Positions 10,556 to 21,540 of a stretch of 64,000 bases of DNA are shown one piece after another (position 1 is the stretch's first letter; each line of letters opens with the position of its first letter). A program made the translations under genes and the position numbers. The DNA is from Centrapalus pauciflorus (taxonomy: Eukaryota; Streptophyta; Magnoliopsida; Asterales; Asteraceae), in NCBI GenBank assembly GCA_020465985.1, contig JAANYP010004329.1, positions 432,346 to 496,345 on the forward strand, given 5' to 3'. Below the pieces are notes generated by a model. The model was given only the letters and a program-made list of their open reading frames with translations. It was not told the origin of the DNA and ran no database searches.

Positions 10556-11764
10556 TGCCTCCCCTCAAAACATGGTAGGAAGCTATGAATCCGAGAGCAT
10601 GGTTCTTGCTGCCTCAATCAAAGTCCTGTTTTTCCGTTCTGCCACCCCATTTTGTTGTGGCTCTTACGGTGCACTAAATTGATGCACTATGCCTTTGGAT
10701 AGGCAATATACACCAATTACTGTGTTTTTAAACTCTGTTCTGTTATCACTCCTGATATGTTTTACCCTCGTCCCATAGGAGTTTTCGACTTGGTCTAAGA
10801 ACCCAATCAACTTTTCAGCCGTTTCGTCCTTCGTACCTAAAAAGAAAACCCAAGAAAAATGTGAGTAATCATCAGTGATAACTAAACAGTACCAACTACC
10901 ACCTATACTCCTTTTGTTGATAGGTCCGAATAGGTCCATATGCAACAAATCGAAAGTGGAAGCTATTGAGTTCTCAGTCTTAGACTTGTGTGACTTCTTG
11001 TGTTGTTTGCCTTTCTTGCACGGTAGACACTTGTATTCAAACTGAAAACTCTTCATCGGGACAACTTGCACTAGACCATGTTTAGTGATGTAGTTCATTT
11101 TCCTTAGGTGCAAGTGTGCCATGCGTCTGTGCCATAAGACGGATTCGGTCTCTGAAGCTTTGGACAACAAACAGATTGTTCCCATCGACGAATCTGAGAT
11201 GTTCATGTCCAGCATGTACAAATCATTCTTCCTTGGGGCTCTCATTATAATCCACTCTTCAGGTATTTTGAATCCCGGCTTCAGCACTAACGCTTCAGTA
11301 TCAGTAAACAAAACTGAATTCTTCTTATCACAGATCTGAGAGACACTAATGAGATTGTGAGCAAGTCTATTACCGTGATATACTTGATCAAGTGTGATAG
11401 TCCCATTAGTGATCACTCCTGTTCCAGTGATATTTCCTCCCTTGTTCCCAGCGAATGATACGAAACCCCTGTTCCCTTCCTTGAAGTCTGTGAGCAGACT
11501 TCTTTCCCCAGTCATGTGCCTAGAGCAACCACTGTCGACGAACCACTTGTTGTTTAGACCTGTAGTTATTTCCTGCACATGAAAGAAAAGAAATTTGTTA
11601 TCACGGGGAACCCAAGCCATGACTGACTTGTTAATACCATTATCATCCACATACGTGAAGTCCTTCAAATACCCATCTCTCCTTTCAGGTGACTTGGTTG
11701 TTTGATTGAGGACCGGTTGTGGGGTAGAGTGATTTAGATTCACTCTCGGCCTTTGGGTAGGCAT
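10556..11764 (-). pseudogene. Copia-1 protease and integrase core
   Basis: The minus strand is open from 11764 to 10664. It begins with a basic linker, then WFVDSGCSRHMTG (aspartic protease, catalytic Asp of DSG), then the pre-integrase zinc domain (LWHRRMAHLHLRKM, later CLPCKKGK; His-His-Cys-Cys), then the integrase core with LLHMDLFGP (first Asp) and IRSDNRTEFKN (second Asp; the usual Gly of DNGTEF is Arg). A TAA codon near 10661 stops it just before the QQNGVAERKNRT segment with the catalytic Glu, which is still readable at about 10610-10660. Protease cuts the polyprotein and integrase joins cDNA to host DNA. The stop inside the core makes it non-functional. Confidence 0.92.
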
Positions 11765-13077
11765 TTACTATTGAGCCTTTCAATAGTTCCTATTATATGG
11801 TATTTCAGGTTGGTATCCCTGGGCTCTACCTGGTGTCTGATGTCTTTGAGGAGTGTGAGACCTAACTGGAGTGTAAGTCCTTCTAGGTGTTGTACTCCTA
11901 TAAGCTTGTTGAGGTCCTGACCTAGACTGATTAGGGACTCTATTTGGCGAATTACTCCTAACCACTTCATTTGGTCTGACCGACACACATACTTGTCTAA
12001 CAGCAGTCTTTGGTGTGGCATTCACAATTTTCTCAGTGTTTTGAGAATCACTTGTGCTAGCTACACTTGGTAAGGGTTTATGTTGTTCAGGCTTTCCAAC
12101 AATAGGTGTAGACTCTACCTTCTTATATGGACAGCTAGACGCAACATGTCCCTTTTCATGGCATCTAAAGCAACACATTTTATCAATAGACTTCTTATGG
12201 GTGCCCTTTGAGTTTGGTGTCTCACTAGTGTCATGTTATTTCTTTTCAGCTATCGTGACTATTTCCTCATTTTGATTATTAACTTCAGGTTTAGCTTATC
12301 CTAGAATTTTGTCACTAGAAGACTGCACAAACTTGACTTTCTTAATCGTAGCATTATTATTAGTCACCTTATCAGATTCAGATACAGTTTCAATTGCTAC
12401 CTCTGATTCGACTGGTTTATCAGTATTATCCTAAGGTTGAGGCACATAATTGTCGTTGACAGGTGGAGGACTCTCTTGATTACCTAAACCTACAGGTTTC
12501 TTAGATTGACGTTGAGCATCTAAGATTTTCCCTAGATTTAATGAAGAGTTCCTAAACTTTTCCAACTTACTATTTACCTCTGCAACTTTAACTATTCAGC
12601 TAGCTCTACCTCCTTAATCGTAAGTTCTTTGGTTAAAGTCGCAACATGCTCATACATGAGTTCTATCCTGACACATTGCTCACTTAATTTGTCTTTTAGA
12701 ACTATAACGTCTTGAGCATCTGCTTTCAGCTTATTCCTATGATCTTCTTTAATATCTAGGAGGCTAGCATTATCTGATTTTATGGATTCTATATGAGCAG
12801 TTAAATTGTTATGTGTTTCTAGAACTAAATTCAATCTATAATTGGAAGTAGCACATAAAACACATAAATCACGGAATGTAGAAAAGTTCAGAATTACCTT
12901 TTTGGGATCCAATTCCACGTTCGCCATTTGTGCGACAAACTCCAGAATAGCCTGATTGTCTGACTTCTCCACCAACACATGACTTGTATCACTCTGTTCA
13001 TTGTCCTTTGTGACTTCCTCTGCTCCGACATTCCCAGTCTCTGTCACTTCAGCCATGAAGGCTCTAGCGTTCGACAC
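11765..13077 (-). pseudogene. Copia-1 gag C-terminal region: coiled coil and second zinc knuckle
   Basis: Minus strand. 13077-12592 is open and rich in heptad-like Leu/Ile/Lys/Glu patterns, a predicted coiled coil (by eye) that may mediate gag oligomerisation. 12591-12179 has several stops and low-complexity residues. 12178-11780 is open and begins MCCFRCHEKGHVASSC, a CX2CX4HX4C knuckle, followed by a basic Pro/Arg/Thr tail with repeated RSxTP-like pieces. The gag layout of two knuckles separated by a coiled coil is shared with Copia-3 (31667-34294), where it is still one frame. Confidence 0.85.
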
Positions 13078-14417
13078 AGGATGTGAACTCCAATCATACG
13101 TCTCATCAAGTTGTCTGTCCGATGATACGTTTGTTAATAGACCAGCGATGTTTGCTTGATTACCCGAAGTACCAGATTGATATCTTCCCTAAGATCGAGT
13201 CTGATAGTTTTCAACTTTGGGTCGTTGACACTCTCGAGCAAAGTGTCCTAATCCCTAGCAATTATAACACTTAACCTTGGAATTGTCGAACCCAATTTTA
13301 TTGTTGCTAGCGTTCAAATTTCTGCCTGTTCGTTTTATGAACCTTTTGACCCTCTGAGTCACCATGGCCAGTTGCCATTGAAGATCCATTTCTTCCAAAT
13401 CATAAGGATCTACCTGATCATAGTCCTCTTTCCATAACGCAGGATCGTTGATTTTTCCTTGTACACAATTTCCATATGCTACAACAAACAAAGCCAAAAG
13501 ATTCAGATGAGATTCGGCTGATTGTGCACTCATAGGCATCTTTGTGTACTGTTGAGAAGTAGATGTTGAGTGAGTTGGTTTATCTTCCGGTTTAGAATAC
13601 CCCAAGAAATCCCGACTGCTTGTTTCTTCTACGTCCACTGGAATAGACGCTTCACCCGTGAAGAAAGCTGTAGCTGTTTTCAGTTCACTCGCGACCGAAG
13701 GTTTTGACTTTCCAAAATACATTTCTGGATCTTGGACTTGATCATATTCCCTCTCTTTCTTAAGTAACTGAAAGTTGTAAGCCCTCAACGTACTAATAAC
13801 TCCGTCGAGTGTAAGTGTTTCGAATTTCTCTTCATCATGCTTTATAAGCGCTGTGTACATTTCCCACTTCGCCGGTAAAGCATCAAGAAGTTTCTCTATC
13901 TTCTCAATCTCACGATACTCGACATCGTGATTATCCAACTCTGTTAATAAATGATAGAACCTTGTGATTGTCTCATCCAGCTTTTCGTTTTTCAATGCTT
14001 TGAAAATTGCGAACTGATGTTTAGCATCTCGGTCCTTCTTTTTCTAACCCTCAGATTTCCCTCACACCGTTTCTCGAGAGCATCCCATAGCTCTTTAGCT
14101 GTACGATGATTCCTGAAGGTGTGTAGAATATCCTGAGGTAGTGCCATGCGAATAATTGAAAATGCTCTGTTCTCGGCCTCATACAGTTTCTTGTCATCAT
14201 CCTTCATCTTCTGATATGTCAAGACTCTCTGACGGCCCTCAAATTCCTGAGTAGGAGGAATGTATCCCTCATCGATACAGATCCACATTCGCATGTCGTT
14301 GAAACGCGCAAAGTCAGCAAACCTATCCTTCCACCAGTAGTAATCTTCCAACCTCATCAGTTTCGGTGGAGAATTTGCCTTGCCGACCTCGTGGTCCATT
14401 TCAATAAACTTTTGCAA
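13078..14417 (-). pseudogene. Copia-1 gag N-terminal region with first zinc knuckle
   Basis: Minus strand. The start Met at 14417 opens a copia gag of the UBN2 type: PKLMRLEDYYWWKDRFADF, then LYEAENRAFSIIRMALPQDI and TAKELWDALEKRCEG. A frameshift near 13992-14040 (expected KKEKAFKHQF region) moves into the 13995-13255 frame: LDETITRFYHLLTELDNHD, LLDALPAKWEMYTAL, EEMDLQWQLAMVTQRVKRFIKRTGR. That frame ends inside the first zinc knuckle: CYNC then a stop at about 13255, with GHFARECQR still readable beyond. 13078-13254 is the short decayed link to the coiled coil. Its DLEEMDLQWQ segment matches Copia-3 DLEEMDLKWQ, so the two elements are relatives. Confidence 0.9.
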
Positions 14418-14440
14418 ACTAGTAATCCTTTCTAAACTTT

Positions 14441-14776
14441 TTGAATTCGAACTTAGGTAACTTAACTTAAAATTAATTTAAAATCAACCCTTTCGAATTT
14501 AGGTAAGTTCGAACTAGTTTAAGATTAAATTCGTTTGAAATTAAATTCGAAATTGATTAAGTTGGAAATCAACAAATTCGAAGGTGTGACAAGTTCGAGA
14601 TTTCTGTCAAGTTCGAAGTCTGACAAATTCGAATGCTAGCAAGTTCGAATCTCAGCCAAATTCGAATGAAACCCTAAATCAAGTTCGTGAGGAGCGTATT
14701 TTCGAACAAGTTCGAATTTCTGACAAATTCGAACAAACCCTAATACCCCCTATGTTCGAGCGCCGCAAGTTCGAAA
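14441..14776. repeat. TTCGAA repeat array in Copia-1 leader, 16-17 bp spacing
   Basis: About 17 copies of (A/G)TTCGAA or close variants lie between gag and the PBS. From about 14579 to 14730 the CG steps are mostly 16-18 bp apart. Units look like GACAAATTCGAA or AAGTTCGAA. This is the transcribed 5' leader of Copia-1. Nothing else is visible in 14418-14998. Confidence 0.85.
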
Positions 14777-14998
14777 AACGGCCAAAAGTTTGTTTTTTTC
14801 AAGTTTTTAGATTAAACCAATATGTTTAAGACTAAAAATACTGATTTCGACCAAAAAGGTGAACCAATGCGAACTTTTCTCCGTTATCTTGCTTGTATAA
14901 CTCGATAAACTGATTAAAAATGCAATTTTTCCCGTCCAAAACGCCAAGAAACCAAGGATGTTGATTATGAACACGAAGAACACTAAGAACACCCATAT

Positions 14999-15011
14999 GG
15001 CTCTGATACCA
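14999..15011 (-). other. Primer-binding site of Copia-1
   Basis: On the minus strand TGGTATCAGAGCC lies two bases after the 5' LTR end (...CCTTACA). It matches the initiator-Met tRNA 3' end. Confidence 0.93.
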
Positions 15012-15274
15012 CTTGTAAGGTCACATACCTACGGATCCAATCTTGACGCGACGCCGTCCAACGAGTGTGGAATCCTCGTTAGCGGTTTGACAGAATGACC
15101 ACGCACACGAAACACAGAGACACACACGATGATAGACGCACATTAGAATGCCCCGACACGTGATTCTCTCCAAGAACACACACAAAACCTCTGCAAGTTC
15201 GCAATCGCCCTTAGCCTTAATTCTCAGCAAAAGTTTTTAATCAAAACGGATTAACACTTAATTATAACCTTCAG

Positions 15275-15475
15275 ATTCGAACTTGTCTTGGACAAGTTTG
15301 AGAAGGCCCAAGCCAAGTTTGAGAAGGCCCAAGCCCACGAACTTGTCCACCATAAGTTCGAATCAGGCCTTTGAACTTATTCTAGAACTTGTCTTTGAAC
15401 TTGTTCTAGAACTTATGTTTGAACTTACCTTTGAACTTATGTTTGAACTTATATTTGAACTTATGTTTTGAACTT
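15275..15475. repeat. GAACTT repeats inside Copia-1 LTR
   Basis: Near 15375-15475 the unit TTTGAACTTATG recurs every 12-13 bp. Upstream, a longer unit with CAAGTTTGAGAAGGCCCAAG occurs twice (about 15294-15333). In the element's sense these lie just downstream of the TATA box. Confidence 0.85.
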
Positions 15476-15557
15476 AATGTAAAACATCATTTACAACCAA
15501 GTTCAAACATACATACAATTTATATCAAACATATAAGCAAACATATAGCAAACACGT

Positions 15558-15565
15558 ATTTATAT
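15558..15565 (-). promoter_or_regulatory. Probable TATA box of Copia-1
   Basis: Minus-strand TATAAATA inside the LTR, with about 75 bp of U3 upstream to the inferred LTR start and the GAACTT repeats downstream. Confidence 0.5.
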
Positions 15566-15641
15566 GAAATTACGAACAACTTGACTATTACAAAATATCG
15601 TCTAAACTTAGACTGCTATCGTCACACAGGATGCACTAACA

Positions 15642-17038
15642 TTCACAAGTCTTTAAATGCTAAATTTGTACAAAATGAATGTAAATGGCACACACAAATA
15701 CTTGAGTTAGAAGCACAATATAATGAGGAAAAAGAAAAGTGTGTCAAAGTGGAAAAACTGGCCCAATCTCTAAACGAAACATCCGACACGTATGAGAAAA
15801 AGTGGTTAAATGAACATAATTTGGTAAAAACCTTTAACGTGAAAAAGTGATGGCCGAGGATATGAATACTTCACTTAAGAATTGTATTGATACAATCACT
15901 GAGGAAAAGAATTCCTTGAAGTCAGAACTGTCTGTTCTTACCAAACGATTACAGGCTTTAAACCTAGAAAACTTAGACAATGAGAGAAAGTTTAAAATGA
16001 TTGAAAAAGAGAGAATAGGTTTGTACTTACGGATCAAAACTCTAGATGATGATTTTTAAAACAGAGTCAGACTGAACAAACTATTCATCTAAATCAACCT
16101 AAAGAAACTAGGTTTTATCATTACAAAGAAGGAATTGATTTTAAAAATCCTAAGTTTTTTTACAAAGGCTCAATCAGTTCTACCAATGTTTTATGATAGA
16201 AGGTATATGGGATGCAGGTACCAGACTATCTTTCTTCGCTCATCGGAAGAAGTCATAACCCAAGAGGAGGAGAAAAGAAGTCAAATTGAAAAAAGGAAAT
16301 AAAAATTTTAAATATGAAAAGCTAAATGACAGTTATCCTTACAGAGTACCAACTCTTGAGGATGATTTCTTTGGAGGCTACTCATCAACTTAAATGAAAG
16401 CCAAGAAAGTTGAACCAATACCTCATCCTTATATTCTGACAACTGTCATCAACATAAAATCAAAGTATTAGAAGAGGATTTAAGGAAAGCTCGTGAGAAA
16501 GCCCTTGGCTATCAAGAAGCTCTTCTCATATGTGAGGAAAAATTGGTAAAGCAAAATTTTGAACTAAGTATAGAACTAACCGTTTTCAAAGAACATTTTG
16601 ACACTATTCCAGAAATGTTAAGTTCTCATTTATAAGATTCAAAAACCTCTCTTCCTACCAAAGTCCTACATACATCATCAGACAAAGGTAAAGCAATGAT
16701 TGAAGTTCCTGTAATCATTCTCAATGGTGAGTGTTCAAAATCTTCAGAGGCTGAGGTTTCAAAGAAGGTTAAGAGTCAATCAAAGTCTTCCAAGTAACCT
16801 ACTCACCAAGGAAATCTCTCTAAATCTAAAATTTCCGAACGTATTGATTCTCATTGTTTTGTACCAACAGATCATGTGAGAAGAGTTCCCAAAACGAGAA
16901 TGCAACATTTTTCCAGTTTTTTTCTCAGAAAACAATGTTTGTTCTGTAATGGATTCGTTGCCTTGTTTGAAATATTCAGTTGCTGATATGTGTGCTTTAT
17001 GTCCAACTCGGTTTAGACGTCAAGTACCTGGAATGAAT
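15642..17038 (+). pseudogene. Orphan copia gag coiled-coil fragment
   Basis: Plus-strand remnants of a SIRE-type gag tail. 15653-15850 reads NECKWHTQILELEAQYNEEK and similar Lys/Glu/Leu heptads. 15847-16059 continues in another frame. After stops, 16440-16640 gives ALGYQEALLICEEKLVKQN, and 16660-16800 gives a Ser/Lys-rich tail. The 5' part would lie left of Copia-1 and outside the window. Its right end meets the Copia-2 5' LTR, so it looks like an older copia hit on both sides by later insertions. No zinc knuckle or protease is present. Confidence 0.7.
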
Positions 17039-17323
17039 TGTTGGAATATTGTTTTGTTGATGAAAAACAAAGTCTAGGGTTTAAAATGTAATTAGATCGT
17101 TGTAAATAATATAAATAGAATGTTTGACTTTGTTATTTGATATAGAGATCTGACATTTTGAATATCCTTGCACGGAATTTTAGAGAATTTTCTAGGGCTA
17201 CAGTACGAGTTCATCTTTCATCTCTGTAAATCATTTTGTGATTAATCAAAGCATTCAGTTACTTGTTCTTGATCTTGTTCTTATTGTATTGATTGAATTA
17301 TTGATTGATAAGTAGGTTTCACA
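17039..17323 (+). repeat. Probable 5' LTR of Copia-2 (about 285 bp)
   Basis: Runs from TGTTGGAATATT to ...GGTTTCACA, two bases before the PBS, and contains TATAAATA near 17108. It is short for this clade. I could not find a clearly matching 3' copy: 29743 starts TGTTGAATATT but diverges soon after. Confidence 0.5.
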
Positions 17324-17325
17324 AT

Positions 17326-17336
17326 TGGTATCAGAG
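17326..17336 (+). other. Primer-binding site of Copia-2
   Basis: TGGTATCAGAG, followed by AATTAGG. The match to initiator-Met tRNA ends after 11 bases, one sign of decay. Confidence 0.85.
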
Positions 17337-17765
17337 AATTAGGGTGATTTTTTATTGAAATTTGATATTTCGAACATGTGTTCTTGAACATTTTGTCGAA
17401 AAACAGAAAAATCAACAAGGGTTTTAATCCTGTTGATCGTTGGATTTGAAAATTGGATCGAAGGAAGGACTTAGTAAAACGAATGATTTGATCATAATTT
17501 TGTTTTGATTTTCCAAACACAGAAAAAGATCTGTTGATTTTTCAATAATTTTGAAAAACCGTGTGTTCTTCACTATTTCATTGAAAAATACATACTTAGA
17601 TCTATTTTGGACAAAATTCATTCAGAAAAAGTGTTTGAAATCGAAATCCTTACCTTCGATATCAATTTGGACTAAAATAGCTCATTTTTACAAATTCATT
17701 TGAAACTCAGACTTGAAAGTGTTGAAAAACTAAGAAACTCGAACAAAACTGAGTTCTAGTGCTAA

Positions 17766-18350
17766 TCGAGTTGACATTGCATTTCAATCGAGTTGAACTT
17801 AAGTTCCCTTCAAGTTGTCTTGCTTTATATTCGAGTTGCACTTGCATTCCAATCGAGTTGGACTTGCATTTCAATCGAGTTAGAATTGCATTCCAATCGA
17901 GTTGACTTGAATTCTGTTCGAGTTGAACTCAATTGAGTTCGAGTTGATTTGAACTTAATTCGAGTTAACAAGAAGGTACATTCGAGTTGTTTTGAATTGA
18001 AGTGAAAAATTTTCAGGATTTAATCGAGTTGTGCATAGTTTTAATCGAGTTGTGCATAGATTTAATCGAGTTGATTGATACTTAAGTCGAGTTGCATTCT
18101 GACTTGATTCGAGTTACATATTATTTGATTCGAGTTGCATATCATTTGATTCGAGTTGCATATTATTTCATTCGAGTTGCATATCATTTGATTCGAGTTG
18201 CATATTATTTGATTCGAGTTGCATAATTCTTCTAACAGTTGATTTTCTTATATATTCGAGTTGAGTATACCTTTGTTCGAGTTTTACATATTCATTGATC
18301 GAGTTGAACAATTCTTCATTCGAGTTGATCATCTTATTCATTCGAGTTTC
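17766..18350. repeat. CGAGTT array with 21-22 bp period in Copia-2 leader
   Basis: About 27 units of (A/T)TCGAGTTG. The C of the CG falls at 18025, 18046, 18067, 18088, 18110, 18131, 18152, 18173, 18194 and 18215, a nearly exact 21-bp step. Before and after, steps are 20-23 bp with two degenerate units (about 17811 and 18236). It ends about 100 bp before the gag start. The rest of the leader (17337-17765) is AT-rich with nothing else recognised. Confidence 0.93.
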
Positions 18351-18455
18351 TTTCCATATACTTTCAAGTTTGATCAATTTTCAATAGTTGATCAAATTTT
18401 TTCAATTTCAATCAAATATCATTCGATCTTGGAAGATTCCTATCTATCAATCATC

Positions 18456-20340
18456 ATGTCAAAAGACGCGCTTGCAATGGGATCGGAGACGAAACCTCCA
18501 ATTCTCTACAGGGGAGAATACGTACAGTGGAGGGAAAGATTTTCGGAATTTATCAGTTTCCACGATCTCTCCGAAGAAATGTTAAAGTCACTGACTGACG
18601 GACCAACAGTGTTCTTAGAGACTATCCCTGCTGTACCCACCGGAAACCCTCCAAATCCGGAAAGAACTGTTGAGGTCACAAACCTAACAGAGGCATAGAA
18701 ACCAAGAAAATTAGGGGACAAAACAGCAAGGAAGTTGTTACTGATATCTATCCCTAATGACATCTACACCTGCCTAACAAACACGAAGACAGCCAAATCC
18801 ATCTGGGATGAGGTGTGGAAGCTAATGAGGGGATCCGACAGGGTAGCTACCAATAGAGCAAGGAACAGTCTGATGACTTTTAAGAATTTTAGAGCAAGAG
18901 AGGGGGAATTACTAGAGAACACTTACTTGCGGTTTGTCAGCCTTGTGAGTGAGATGAATAGAAACGGTGTTACAAAGTCTAATATAGACATAAACGTCAA
19001 GTTTCTGAACGTACTTAACCCAGAATGGGAAAAGTATGCAATGATCATCCAACAGACGAAAGACATTGAGGAAATGGATTTCCATATGATCTTTGAGAAC
19101 CTTAACAACTATCAAGAGGTTGTTTTAAGGAAAATGTCTGGTAAGAAGAAAGTCGAGAAAGAGACCGTTGACCCTTAGCTTTATTGGCTGATAAGAATTA
19201 TAAGTATAAGCTGAAGAAGGAAAAACGGGCAGTCATAAGCAGTAGCTCTTCTGAATCAGACTCATAAGATTCATCTGCAGATTTAGAGATAGAAGAGATG
19301 AAAAAGCAAATGGCCTTACTCACTAAGGCATTTCAGAATATATTCTATCGAAAGCCAACCAATAACAAAATGTGATACAGGACTTGTTCACAGAAATTTT
19401 ACAAGAAAGAGAAGTATGAAAAGTCTGGTGAAAGCAGTGGAAGGAAAGCCGAAAAATATGACAAATCTGATAAATCAGCCAAGAAAGATACAGAGCAAAA
19501 ATGCTACAATTGTGGCAAGCCAGGACACTTTGCCCGAGAGTGCAGAATGCCAGTAGTCAAAAACTCTGATTACTACACAAGAAAGGCACTTCTAGCCAAA
19601 GAAAAGGAACTTGGCAAAGCCCTTATGGCTGAGGATGATCATTGGCTACAGCTATCAGAAGATGAAGACATCCTTGATGAAGATGCACATATCTACTTGA
19701 AATCATGATTTTTCAATGAATCAGAACTGAGTGAGTCAGCAATGGTAGCAGAAGATGAGGTATGGGCTGGGTTAATGGATGAAGAGAATGAGGACAAGGA
19801 GGAGTCTGATGAGGAAGTGACTGAAGAATTTGCAAAGATGGCAACAGGGAATGCTGGCTGCAGCAAAGACAAAGAGACTGATGAATCAGATTCAGAAAAA
19901 TCAGACAGTTCAGAAACACCAGAGGTAAATTCTAACTCTGAATCTGAAAATGATGATTCCTATTTGCTTTAAGAAAAATTAACACAAATGGCCTTTATAC
20001 TAAAGAAATTTGAGTAACCATTGAAGGCTGAAAAGAAAAATGCTCATTCCTTGGAAAACAAGCTAAATTACGAACATGCGTTAGTATTGGACTTTTCCAA
20101 GGATAAAGCATTAGCTTTACGAGCAGTGTCAGATTTGCAAGATAAAACAAATTAACTTCAAAGCAAAATTCAAGAACTAAATAACAATATATCCGACTTA
20201 AAAGAAAAACTGAATTTGGCAGAATTAGAGGCTTCAAATTTTTCTGTAAAATATTATGCCATTTTTGAAGAAAGAGCCTTAAGGTCTAGAGAGAGATGAA
20301 GCAGGATGTTCAAAAGAACCTGCTGATGTTCAAGAAGGAC
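18456..20340 (+). pseudogene. Copia-2 gag (broken)
   Basis: The chosen start is the Met of MSKDALAMGSETKPPILYRG; an upstream Met at 18261 is in repeat sequence. A gag core follows: YVQWRERFSEFISFHDL, a stop at about 18698, then KLLLISIPNDIYTCL, TAKSIWDEVWKLMRGSD, LNPEWEKYAMIIQQ in the same region to 19178. After stops, CYNCGKPGHFARECRMP at about 19500-19550 is a CX2CX4HX4C zinc knuckle, then ALMAEDDHWLQLSEDED and an acidic Ser/Glu/Asp stretch (19742-19972), then a coiled coil with stops to about 20280. Several stops break it. Confidence 0.88.
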
Positions 20341-20345
20341 AAAAA

Positions 20346-21426
20346 TTGATTCTTTATGAAGATGTTCCTGTTCCATTGAACATACAGTCAGAGTTTTACA
20401 ATTTCGATGAATATGAAGAGTCTGATGATGATGAACAAGAGAAAGCATCAATGATTGAGGATATAACTGACGAGGTTGTAGAGATAGAAGAATCTGATGA
20501 TGATGAGGTCATAGAGCTGACAGATGTTGATGTGAGAGCTGATAGAATAGAAGAGGAAGAAGTGTTTGTTCAAGAAATTTTAAAAGATGATATACCTATA
20601 CCAATGGTTGAAAAGCCTGAGGTTATGGTACAAGTAAAAGAAGAAGGGGTGGAGCCATTCCCAGTTGAAAGTTTTATTCATCCAGTTGTGAAAGAAGTAA
20701 ATGAATTTGAGATTATGGAAAGATTTTTTGATAAGTATGTGTTAGCTGATGAGTCACAGAGGCAACATCAATTGATGTTTGAAGTTCAAAGAATAGTCCA
20801 AAAAGAAATTGATGATATGTTGTGCCTTTTGAATGAAGAAGAAGTTAGAAAGAAAAAGAAAAAGGGTTTGGAGCTTACATCGAAGAAATCGGCTAAGTAT
20901 ATTAGAAAAAGAAATAAATTGTCGTATCTTGAAGACCATCTTGAGAAAAAGATTTTCTGCAAAAAGCAAGCACCATGCACATTTCTGAAGTTACTTAGAG
21001 TGTTGGAGCCGAATAGAGGTGAATTATGCAAGTTTTCTTCAAAATAAAGGTCAAAGTGCTGAAAAATTTAGAAGCGAGTTTCCCATAGTGGATCTGATAA
21101 AGATTGAAAACGATAGATTCATTAAGATTTTTTATCCTTCTTTCACGGTTACAAGATCGGATGGGAATACATACACATTCATTGAAGCTGATATGTTTTG
21201 GGTGAACTTAGTAGACATTGAAGATTTGTTTGATGAATTGTGCAGAAACAAAAGAAATGAGCATTGCAGATTGGCCCTGAAGACTTTGTTTCAGTTCATG
21301 CATATAAAGCTTGTTCTTATGTCAATTCAAGATCTCCAGATTGGTGTTGAAAGGGGCATGCGGAAAATAAACGTGACTCTGCCGAATAGGGAAATTAAGT
21401 TTGCAGGAGAGCTGAAAGAGTTTTAA
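20346..21426 (+). pseudogene. Extra module in Copia-2 between gag and integrase
   Basis: Two open stretches in different frames: 20346-21047 (233 codons, very acidic, with EESDDDE and EIEESDDDEVIEL, then a Lys-rich segment) and 21019-21426 (135 codons). The second has TVTRSDGNTYTFIEADMFW, VNLVDIEDLF, LQIGVERGMRKINVTLP. This pattern matches the C-terminal part of the downstream ORF of the same element at about 29050-29455 (ESDIDFMNPDDIETM, MAIESYLVKVGLKAPEQ) and, from memory, the QLGVESYQxKLNLTKP region of many plant copia polyproteins. Its biochemical role is unknown. The copia protease (DSG) expected here was not found between 19700 and 21560. Confidence 0.6.
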
Positions 21427-21461
21427 GTTATTATGGTAAAGCGTCCAGTTGTGATGTACAA

Positions 21462-21540
21462 AAGCTTCTTGTCAAGGATAGTATTTACCTTTATACCATA
21501 GATGTTGCTAAGCTTCTTGTCAAGGATAGTATTTACCTTT
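21462..21540. repeat. Two-copy 48-bp tandem duplication before integrase
   Basis: A 31-bp stretch starting AAGCTTCTTGTCAAGGATAG occurs at 21462-21492 and 21510-21540. The 48-bp offset is 16 codons, so the frame is kept. It precedes the pre-integrase LWHRRLSHLNF motif. Confidence 0.92.

Larger units (their letters stand above)
1..15641 (-). mobile_element. Copia-1: SIRE-type Ty1/copia element, 3' end outside window, split by Gypsy-1
   Basis: Read on the minus strand, the order is 5' LTR (15641-15014), PBS, repeat-rich leader, gag with zinc knuckle and coiled coil, second zinc knuckle, protease, integrase, RT and RNase H, leaving the window at position 1. This protease-integrase-RT-RNase H order is diagnostic of Ty1/copia. 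The element is interrupted by Gypsy-1 between 870 and 9302. Frameshifts and stops in gag, integrase and RT make it non-coding. The 3' LTR, and any downstream extra ORF, lie left of the window. Confidence 0.9.
15014..15641 (-). repeat. 5' LTR of Copia-1 (about 628 bp)
   Basis: One end is fixed by the PBS: plus-strand TGTAAGGTCAC starts at 15014. The other end is inferred as ...GCACTAACA at 15641 because coiled-coil coding sequence on the opposite strand starts just beyond. It contains a TATA box and a GAACTT repeat run. The partner LTR is outside the window, so the outer boundary cannot be confirmed here. Confidence 0.7.

Noticed and set aside
17766..18350. CRISPR-like array of regularly spaced repeats
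   Set aside because: Repeats are 8 bp with 13-14 bp fillers, inside a plant retrotransposon leader; not a CRISPR.
18168..18377. Minus-strand frame with MQLESN repeats
   Set aside because: Antisense reading of the 21-bp array in the Copia-2 leader.
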